Assembly (NCBI GenBank): GCA_035691285.1
Contig: DASSJI010000045.1
Location: 1-11,662 of the forward strand
DNA length: 11,662 nt
Reading direction: 5' to 3'
Source of the DNA: DATFEN01 sp035691285
GTDB lineage: Bacteria > Acidobacteriota > Vicinamibacteria > Fen-336
Both the position numbers and the translations under genes were made by a program. Positions 5,664 to 11,662 of the stretch are shown piece by piece; the stretch's first letter is position 1, and every line of letters begins with the position of its first letter. The notes under the pieces were generated by a model. That model made no database searches, was not told the DNA's origin, and saw nothing but the letters and a program-made list of their open reading frames with translations.

Positions 5664-6980
5664 GTGCTGGATCGCCGCTACGTCGTCGAGAACAGGGAGG
5701 GCGTGCTCGAGATGCTGGGGCGCCGCGGCCAGGAGCTCCTTGGCTTCGACCCCTGGGCGCTCGACGCGCGGCGGCGCGAGCTGCTGCAGCGCGTCGAGGG
5801 CCTGCGCCACCGCCAGCGCGTCGTGGGGGAGGACATCGCGCGGCGCCAGAAGGCGCAGCAGGACGCGGGAGCCCTCAAGGCCGAGATGAAGGGCGTCGCC
5901 GGCGAGGTCAAGTCCCTCGAGGCCGACCTGCAGCGGGTCGAGACGGACCTCGACGCGCTGCTGCTCAACCTCCCCAACGTCCCGGACCCCAGCGTGCCGG
6001 TGGGGAAGGACGCGGCAGCCAACGTCGAGGTGCGCAGGGTGGGGGAGCCGCGCCGTTTCGACTTCGCTCCGAAGGCCCATTGGGAGCTGGGGCCGGAGCT
6101 CGGGCTCCTCGACTTCGAGCGCGCCGCCCGGATCTCCGGCGCGCGGTTCGCCGTGCTGTGGGACGAGGGCGCGCGCCTCGAGCGGGCGCTCGTCCAGTTC
6201 ATGCTCGACCTCCACACGCGGGAGCGCGGCTATCGGGAGGTGCTGCCGCCGTACCTGGTGACCGCAGAGACGCTGACGGGCACGGGCCAGCTCCCCAAGT
6301 TCGAGAGCGACCTCTTCAAGACCCGGGCCGGCGACCGGGACCTCTACCTGATCCCGACCGCCGAGGTGCCGGTCACCAACCTCCACCGCGACGAGATCCT
6401 CGAGGCCTCGGAGCTGCCGAAGAAGTACGCGGCGTTCTCGCCCTGCTTCCGCTCCGAGGCCGGCTCGTACGGCAAGGACGTGCGCGGCCTGATCCGCCAG
6501 CACCAGTTCCACAAGGTGGAGCTGGTGAAGCTCACCACTCCCGAGACGTCGATGGCCGAGCTCGAGGCGATGGTCCAGGACGCCGAGGAGGTGTTGAAGC
6601 GCCTGGAACTGCCGTACCGCGTCGTGGTGCTGTCGACCGGCGACATGGGCTTCGCCTCGGCCAAGACCTACGACCTCGAGGTGTGGCTGCCCGGGCAGGA
6701 TGCGTACCGGGAGATCAGCTCGTGCTCCAACTGCACGGACTTCCAGGCCCGCCGCGCGAACCTCCGCTTCCGGCCGGAGCCGAAGGCCAAGCCACGCTTC
6801 GTGCACACGCTGAACGGAAGCGGCCTGGCCGTGGGGCGGACGCTGATCGCCCTCCTCGAGAACCGCCAGGAAAGGGACGGCTCGGTCGGGATTCCCGAGG
6901 CGCTGCGGCCCTACCTGGGCGTGGACCGTCTCGTGAGGCGCCAGGGTTCGGCTCACTCGATCAGCATCGCGTCGCCGTAG
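5664..6980 (+). CDS. serS: Seryl-tRNA synthetase
   Basis: Charges tRNA-Ser (and tRNA-Sec where present) with serine in the cytoplasm. 438 residues from the GTG at 5664, chosen because MLDRRYVVENREGVLEML matches the family N-terminus; the frame is open further upstream but non-homologous there. Residues ~30-110 are a charged long-helix region, the antiparallel coiled-coil arm that grips the tRNA-Ser variable arm. The class II core follows: TAEVPVTNLH (~232, the TxE serine-binding segment), motif 2 FSPCFRSEAGSYGKDVRG (~258-275) with FHKVEL, REISSCSNCTDFQARR, and motif 3 GSGLAVGRTLIALLENRQE (~386-404). The C-terminus after EALRPYLGV is ~16 residues longer than usual and is encoded by the stretch overlapping the end of queA. 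All motifs are intact, so it should be active. Confidence 0.98.
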   Translation: MLDRRYVVENREGVLEMLGRRGQELLGFDPWALDARRRELLQRVEGLRHRQRVVGEDIARRQKAQQDAGALKAEMKGVAGEVKSLEADLQRVETDLDALLLNLPNVPDPSVPVGKDAAANVEVRRVGEPRRFDFAPKAHWELGPELGLLDFERAARISGARFAVLWDEGARLERALVQFMLDLHTRERGYREVLPPYLVTAETLTGTGQLPKFESDLFKTRAGDRDLYLIPTAEVPVTNLHRDEILEASELPKKYAAFSPCFRSEAGSYGKDVRGLIRQHQFHKVELVKLTTPETSMAELEAMVQDAEEVLKRLELPYRVVVLSTGDMGFASAKTYDLEVWLPGQDAYREISSCSNCTDFQARRANLRFRPEPKAKPRFVHTLNGSGLAVGRTLIALLENRQERDGSVGIPEALRPYLGVDRLVRRQGSAHSISIASP

Positions 6981-7987
6981 CTGTAGAACCGGTAGCCGAG
7001 CCGCACCGCCTCGGCGTACGCCGAGAGCACGCGCTCGCGCCCGGAAAAGGCGGCGACCAGGAGCAGCAACGACGAGCGAGGCAGGTGGAAGTTCGTCACG
7101 AGGGCGTCCGTCACGCGAAAGCGGAACCCCGGCACGATCACGCAGTCCGTCTCTCCCGCGCCGGGCTCGACGCCGCCGTCGTCGCGAGCCCGTGTCTCGA
7201 GGGCGCGCACCGTCGTGGTCCCCACGCAAACCACGCGGCTTCCCCTGTCTCGGGCGGCCGCGATGCGTTCCGCGGTGGCCTCGGGTATCACGAAGGGCTC
7301 GGGGTCGACCCGATGCTCCTCGACGTTCTCCGCCTTGACCGGCCGGAAGGTTCCCGGGCCGACGTGGAGCACGATCTCAGTGCGCTCGACGCCGCGGGCG
7401 GCGAGCCGTTCGAGCAGCGCCGGCGTGAAGTGGAGTCCTGCCGTGGGCGCCGCGACGCTGCCGCGCTCGCGGGCGTACACGGTCTGGTAGCGCTCACGGT
7501 CCTCGGGCCGATCCGGCCGCGACACGTAGGGCGGCAAGGGCGTGTGGCCAAGGCGGTCGATCGCCCCCCACACGTCCGGCGCCTCGACGCGGACGCGGCG
7601 CCGGGCGTCGTGGCCGTAGGCGGCCGACAGCACGGTGACGGTGAGGTCCGGCCCGACGCGGACCGCGTCGCCGCTGCGCAGGCGGCGGCCCGGATGCAGG
7701 AGCGCCTCCCACTCGTCCGCCTCGCCGACGGGGCGCAGCAGGAACACCTCGACCCGCCCGCCGCTCTTCGGCCGCCTGCCCAGAAGGCGCGCCGGGAACA
7801 CGCGGCTGCGGTTCACGACCAGCAGGTCGCCGCTCCTCAGCAGCTCGGGCAGGTCGCGGAAGTACTCATGGCGGAGGGCGCCTTTCGAGCGGTCCAGGAC
7901 CAGCAGTCGCGAGGCGTCGCGGTCCGCCAGGGGCTCCTGGGCGATCCGCCCGGGCGGAAGCGCGTAATCGAAGTCGGCGACCTTCAG
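6953..7987 (-). CDS. queA: S-adenosylmethionine:tRNA ribosyltransferase-isomerase (CTG start)
   Basis: Transfers and isomerises the ribosyl part of S-adenosylmethionine onto preQ1 in tRNA, making epoxyqueuosine at the wobble base of GUN-anticodon tRNAs. 344 residues as given, close to E. coli QueA (~356). The first ATG/GTG/TTG in frame (GTG at 7816) would drop 57 clearly homologous residues: KVADFDYALPPGRIAQEPL, then DRDASRLLVLDR and LRSGDLLVVNRSRVFPARL. No ATG, GTG or TTG lies in frame between that homology and ruvB, so the start is assigned to CTG at 7987-7985, which overlaps the ruvB TGA as CTGA. AGAAGAAG just upstream is a weak SD. Family motifs: GHTPLPPY, YQTVYARERGSVAAPTAGLHFT, VGPGTFRPV, TNFHLPRSSLLLLVAAF and YRFYSYGDAML at the end. 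Last gene of the yebC-ruvCAB cluster; converges on serS with a 28-bp overlap. Confidence 0.93.
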   Translation of the reverse strand: MKVADFDYALPPGRIAQEPLADRDASRLLVLDRSKGALRHEYFRDLPELLRSGDLLVVNRSRVFPARLLGRRPKSGGRVEVFLLRPVGEADEWEALLHPGRRLRSGDAVRVGPDLTVTVLSAAYGHDARRRVRVEAPDVWGAIDRLGHTPLPPYVSRPDRPEDRERYQTVYARERGSVAAPTAGLHFTPALLERLAARGVERTEIVLHVGPGTFRPVKAENVEEHRVDPEPFVIPEATAERIAAARDRGSRVVCVGTTTVRALETRARDDGGVEPGAGETDCVIVPGFRFRVTDALVTNFHLPRSSLLLLVAAFSGRERVLSAYAEAVRLGYRFYSYGDAMLIE

Positions 7988-9018
7988 AACAGCTTCTTCT
8001 GCGGTTCCGCGCCTCCGTCTCCCGGAGCCTCCCGGTTGAAGTGCTGGAAGGCGCGCCGCGTCGCCACCCGCCCGCGGGGCGTCCGGTCGAGGAAGCCGAT
8101 CTGGAGCAGGTACGGCTCGTAGATGTCCTCGATGGCGTCGGGCTCCTCGCTGATGGCCGCCGCCAGTGCGTTCACGCCCACGGGACCGCCGCCGAACTTG
8201 TCGAGGATGGTGAGGAGCAGCTTGCGATCGACCTCGTCGAAGCCGTGCTCGTCCACTTCGAGGAGCTTCAGGGCGTCCTTGGCGACGGCGGCGGTGATGA
8301 CGCCCTGGGCCCGCACCTGGGCGAAGTCGCGCACGCGGCGCAGCAGCCGGTTCGCGATGCGGGGCGTGCCGCGGCTGCGCGAGGCGATCTCCAAGCCGCC
8401 CGCCGGCTCCATGGGCACCTCGAGGATGCGCGCGGAACGGGTCACGATGCGCTCGAGATCGGCCTGCGTGTAGAAGTCGAGACGGTGGACGATGCCGAAG
8501 CGTCCACGCAGCGGCGCTGTCAGGAGCCCCGCGCGGGTGGTGGCCGCCACGAGGGTGAACGGCTTCAGGGGGATCTTCATCGAGCGTGCGCCGGGGCCCG
8601 TGCCGATCATGAGGTCGAGGCTGCCGTCCTCCAGGGCGGGATAGAGGATCTCCTCGACCTTGGCGTCCAGGCGGTGGATCTCGTCGATGAAGATCACCTC
8701 GCGCTCCTCGAGCGCGGTGAGCAGGGCTGCGAGGTCCCCGGCCCGCTCGATGATCGGCCCCGCGGTGGCCTTGATCGGCACGGCGAGCTCGGCGGCGACC
8801 ACGTAGGCCAGGCTCGTCTTGCCGATGCCGGGCGGGCCGAAGAGCAGCACGTGGTCGAGGGCGTCTCCGCGAGAGCGCGCCGCCTCGATGGCGACGCGCA
8901 GGTTCTCGACGACCTGGGATTGGCCGACGTACTCCTCGAGGCGCCGCGGGCGGAGCGACTGGTCGAAGCCGAGGTCCTCGTCGGTCGGCCGGCCGGTGAC
9001 GAGGCGGGAGGCGGTCAC
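7984..9018 (-). CDS. ruvB: Holliday junction branch migration ATPase RuvB
   Basis: Hexameric AAA+ motor that pulls DNA through the RuvA-bound Holliday junction. 344 residues, normal length, from a GTG start (MTASRLVTG). The N-terminal DQSLRPRRLEEYVGQ box at 19-33 is typical. Walker A is GPPGIGKT at 61-68, Walker B IFIDE with D112/E113, sensor 1 AATTRAG around 158-164. The arginine-finger region is PLRGRFGIVHRLDFY at ~169-183. Sensor 2 is RGTPRIANRLLRRVRDFA, and the winged-helix domain contains IEDIYEPYLLQIGFLDRTPRGR. The start is 9 nt after the ruvA stop with no evident SD, so translation is probably coupled to ruvA. The stop overlaps the queA start. Confidence 0.98.
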   Translation of the reverse strand: MTASRLVTGRPTDEDLGFDQSLRPRRLEEYVGQSQVVENLRVAIEAARSRGDALDHVLLFGPPGIGKTSLAYVVAAELAVPIKATAGPIIERAGDLAALLTALEEREVIFIDEIHRLDAKVEEILYPALEDGSLDLMIGTGPGARSMKIPLKPFTLVAATTRAGLLTAPLRGRFGIVHRLDFYTQADLERIVTRSARILEVPMEPAGGLEIASRSRGTPRIANRLLRRVRDFAQVRAQGVITAAVAKDALKLLEVDEHGFDEVDRKLLLTILDKFGGGPVGVNALAAAISEEPDAIEDIYEPYLLQIGFLDRTPRGRVATRRAFQHFNREAPGDGGAEPQKKLF

Positions 9019-9027
9019 GGGTGGAGC

Positions 9028-9627
9028 TTACCGCCCCGAGAGCACCCGCAGCGAGCGGCGCAGGAGGTCCTCGAAGCGGCCTTCGGGCTGGGACTCGAGC
9101 GCGCGAGCGACTCCTTTCTCGGACTCGGGTCGCGAGTAGCCGAGGTTGGCGAGGGCGGAGACGAGGTCGTCCTTGAGGCTATGGGCTGGAGCGGGCTCGC
9201 TCTCCTCGTCGGCTCCCACGGAGACGGCGGGCATCTTGTCCTTGAGCTCGAGGGCCAGCCTCTCGGCCGTCTTCTTCCCCACGCCGGGAATGCGGACGAG
9301 GCGCGCCACGTCGCTGCGCCGCAGCGCCTCCACCAGCTCGGGCGCCTCGATCCCCGAGAGGATGTTGCAGGCCAGCTTCGGGCCCACGCCGGAGACCTCG
9401 ATGAGGCGCGCGAACAGGATCTCCTCGGCCTCGGTGGCGAAGCCGAACAGCTGCAGGGCGTCCTCGCGTACGTGGGTGAACGTGCGCAGGCTGACATCGG
9501 CGCCCGCCTCGGGAAGCTTGTAGAAGGTCGAGACCGGGATCGCGACGCGGTAGCCGACGCCCTGCACGTCGAGGACGGCCTCCTGCGGTGACTTGCGGAG
9601 GATGCGGCCCCGGAGCTGGGCGATCAC
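9028..9627 (-). CDS. ruvA: Holliday junction DNA-binding protein RuvA
   Basis: Tetrameric protein that binds four-way junctions, holds them open and loads RuvB. 199 residues, normal length. Domain I (1-~65) is the OB-fold: MIAQLRGRI, DVQGVGYRVAIP, RTFTHVREDALQLFGF. Domain II (~66-140) has two helix-hairpin-helix motifs, SGVGPKLACNILSG and IPGVGKKTAERLALELKDK. After a short acidic linker, domain III (~150-199) begins LKDDLVSALANLGY and is the RuvB-contacting part. The GTG start lies inside the ruvC stop (GTGA, 9627-9624), a translational-coupling arrangement. Confidence 0.98.
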   Translation of the reverse strand: MIAQLRGRILRKSPQEAVLDVQGVGYRVAIPVSTFYKLPEAGADVSLRTFTHVREDALQLFGFATEAEEILFARLIEVSGVGPKLACNILSGIEAPELVEALRRSDVARLVRIPGVGKKTAERLALELKDKMPAVSVGADEESEPAPAHSLKDDLVSALANLGYSRPESEKGVARALESQPEGRFEDLLRRSLRVLSGR

Positions 9628-10151
9628 GCTCGCCTCCGGACGCGGCGGGCGGTCGAGGCCGCCACCACGGCGGCCATCGGCGAGGCTGCCTGGCAGGCGA
9701 GGCAGAGCGCCAGGGCCAGGGCGTCCGCCGCGTCGCCAGGGCCCTGGTCGCGTTCCAGGCGCAGGATCCGCGAGACCATCAGGGCCACCTGCTGTTTCTC
9801 GGCGCGGCCGAAGCCTGCGATCTGGGCCTTGACCGTGGCCGGCGAGAAGGCGTGGACCGGCAGCCCGGCCTCGGCGCCCGCGAGAAGGAGGGCGCCGCGC
9901 ACGTGGCCCAGGATGAGAGCGCTTCGGGTGTTGGCGGCGTGGAAGACGTCCTCGACCGCGACCGCCTCGGGCCGGAGCCGCGCAATCACCGAGGCGAGGC
10001 CGTCGTGGAGAAAGCGAAGCTTCTCGGGCAGCGACAGGCGCGGAAGGGGCGCGAGGACGCCGGCTTCGATGAGGCGATGGCTGCGGCCGTCGCTCTCGAT
10101 GGCGCCCCAGCCGGTGCGGAGCGAGCCGGGGTCCACGCCGAGCAGGATCAT
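9624..10151 (-). CDS. ruvC: Holliday junction resolvase RuvC
   Basis: Dimeric endonuclease that cuts Holliday junctions symmetrically after RuvAB branch migration. 175 residues, usual length. The four acidic catalytic residues of the RNase H-like fold are all present: D7 in ILLGVDPG, E67 in AVAVEDVF, and D140 and D143 in GDAADALALA. The conserved SPATVKAQIAGFGRAEKQQV helix (103-122) is intact. The short Arg/Ala-rich tail (TARRVRRRA) is basic. The start is ATG at 10151 with no SD, but a TAGAAT box lies 9 nt upstream. 39 nt separate it from yebC, and it overlaps ruvA by 4 nt. Confidence 0.98.
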   Translation of the reverse strand: MILLGVDPGSLRTGWGAIESDGRSHRLIEAGVLAPLPRLSLPEKLRFLHDGLASVIARLRPEAVAVEDVFHAANTRSALILGHVRGALLLAGAEAGLPVHAFSPATVKAQIAGFGRAEKQQVALMVSRILRLERDQGPGDAADALALALCLACQAASPMAAVVAASTARRVRRRA

Positions 10152-10160
10152 GCCGCGCCC

Positions 10161-10169
10161 ATTCTAGCC
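10161..10169 (-). promoter_or_regulatory. -10-like element upstream of ruvC
   Basis: The minus strand reads GGCTAGAAT, placing TAGAAT (10166-10161) 9 nt before the ruvC ATG. It is the same nine bases that precede polA, again without a Shine-Dalgarno sequence. It suggests an internal, near-leaderless promoter between yebC and ruvC, letting ruvCAB-queA be expressed apart from yebC. Function is inferred. Confidence 0.4.
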
Positions 10170-10190
10170 ACGGGCGGGGCCGAGCAGGAC

Positions 10191-10943
<753 letters not shown>

Positions 10944-10950
10944 CGGAAGT

Positions 10951-10955
10951 CTCCT
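10951..10955 (-). promoter_or_regulatory. Ribosome binding site of yebC
   Basis: AGGAG on the minus strand, 7 nt before the ATG at 10943. It is the only clear Shine-Dalgarno site in the minus-strand gene block. Confidence 0.75.
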
Positions 10956-10974
10956 GTGCGACGAGGGGGAAGGA

Positions 10975-10984
10975 AGTCTAGCAG
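10975..10984 (-). promoter_or_regulatory. Possible extended -10 promoter of yebC
   Basis: The minus strand reads CTGCTAGACT: TAGACT preceded by TGC, an extended -10 form, between the rRNA terminator and yebC. It would start transcription ~25 nt before yebC and leave room for the AGGAG site. No proper -35 is visible. Inferred from its position and its likeness to the boxes upstream of polA and ruvC. Confidence 0.4.
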
Positions 10985-10996
10985 AGCCCCGCGGGC

Positions 10997-11030
10997 AAAA
11001 AAAAGCCCCGGCGCGCTTGGCGCCGGGGCT
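10997..11030 (-). terminator. Rho-independent terminator of the rRNA operon
   Basis: Minus-strand hairpin with a perfect 10-bp arm AGCCCCGGCG (11030-11021 pairing with 11013-11004), extendable by one C-G pair to 11 bp with a 5-nt loop, followed on that strand by eight T (11004-10997). It begins 14 nt after the end of 5S rRNA and faces the direction of rRNA transcription. The + strand side has no T run, so it acts in one direction only. Confidence 0.93.
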
Positions 11031-11043
11031 GATGAGTCAGAAG

Positions 11044-11163
11044 ATCCCGGCAACGTCCTACTCTCCCACCAGGCTTCCCTGGCAGTACCATCGGCGCTGG
11101 AGGGCTTAACGGCCGTGTTCGGAATGGGAACGGGTGTGACCCCTCCGCCATGATCACCGGGAT
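11044..11163 (-). rRNA. rrf: 5S ribosomal RNA
   Basis: About 120 nt on the minus strand. Recognised by the loop region CCCGTTCCCATTCCGAACACGG and the 3' section GGTGGGAGAGTAGGACG (both read on the minus strand). The ends are set by helix I: ATCCCGGTGA at the 5' side pairs with TTGCCGGGAT at the 3' side over 10 bp, including two G-U pairs. Ends may be off by a few nucleotides. It follows 23S rRNA and is closed by the terminator at 10997-11030. Confidence 0.95.
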
Positions 11164-11252
11164 GGAACTATTTGAAGCCGAAGGTCCGAAATCAAGGCAG
11201 GCTCGCAAGGGGCGAGACCCGTCAGGGCCGCGCTTCGAGCACTGTAAACGTC
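11164..11252 (-). other. 23S-5S internal transcribed spacer
   Basis: About 89 nt between the two rRNAs. It contains no tRNA. Two short minus-strand hairpins can be drawn: GGCCC-TGAC-GGGTC (about 11229-11216, one G-U pair) and CTCGC-CCCTT-GCGAG nearby. They may be processing structures or chance. Confidence 0.75.

Positions 11253-11662
<410 letters not shown>

Noticed and set aside
5628..7229. Open frame of 533 codons antisense to serS
   Set aside because: Shadow of serS caused by high GC content; no domains, and serS motifs are complete on the + strand.
8041..9591. Open frame of 516 codons on the + strand across ruvB and ruvA
   Set aside because: Antisense shadow of two clearly identified genes; it spans their junction and has no recognisable features.

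Overview
The window is high-GC (roughly 70 %) bacterial chromosome made almost entirely of housekeeping genes, packed with very little intergenic DNA. GC-rich third positions, GTG/TTG starts and a PEGA-domain membrane protein with a proline-rich linker suggest Acidobacteriota, Myxococcota or a similar soil/sediment lineage. This placement is an inference with low confidence; the 23S and 5S segments at the right end could settle it. I see no mobile element, CRISPR array, tRNA, toxin-antitoxin pair or defence system.

Layout. (1) 2-547 (+): C-terminal part of a PEGA-domain membrane protein, cut by the window edge. (2) 551-1261 (-): unrecognised membrane-anchored exported protein, divergent from (3) polA at 1310-3979 (+). 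polA is followed by (4) a small signal-peptide/C-terminal-membrane-segment protein resembling the PA2779 family (4036-4419, +) and (5) an FmdB-type zinc-ribbon protein (4438-4728, +). (6) galU (4725-5609, -) converges on fmdB, their stop codons sharing one CTAG. It diverges from (7) serS (5664-6980, +), which overlaps tail to tail with (8) queA. The right half is a minus-strand block read right to left: 23S rRNA (3' part), 5S rRNA, rho-independent terminator, yebC, ruvC, ruvA, ruvB, queA.

How the genes relate. yebC-ruvC-ruvA-ruvB-queA is the classic Holliday-junction resolution cluster: RuvA and RuvB form the branch-migration motor and RuvC cleaves. A YebC-family protein lies upstream and the queuosine enzyme QueA downstream. 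Coupling is tight: ruvC and ruvA overlap by GTGA, and ruvB and queA overlap by CTGA. The second overlap implies a CTG start for queA, which restores 57 N-terminal residues missed if only ATG/GTG/TTG starts are allowed. PolA supplies gap filling and primer removal. SerS and the rRNA genes serve translation, and GalU makes UDP-glucose for envelope polysaccharides.

Most notable signals. A repeated -10-like element (GCTAGAAT and relatives) lies close to several start codons. One arrangement between gene 2 and polA is symmetric: both -10 boxes sit exactly 11 nt from their start codons with no Shine-Dalgarno sequence, so near-leaderless divergent transcripts are likely. PolA has lost at least three of the four acidic proofreading residues and carries Tyr where E. 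coli Pol I has Phe762. Three convergent gene pairs abut or overlap without any intrinsic terminator. I found no convincing undescribed multi-gene system.
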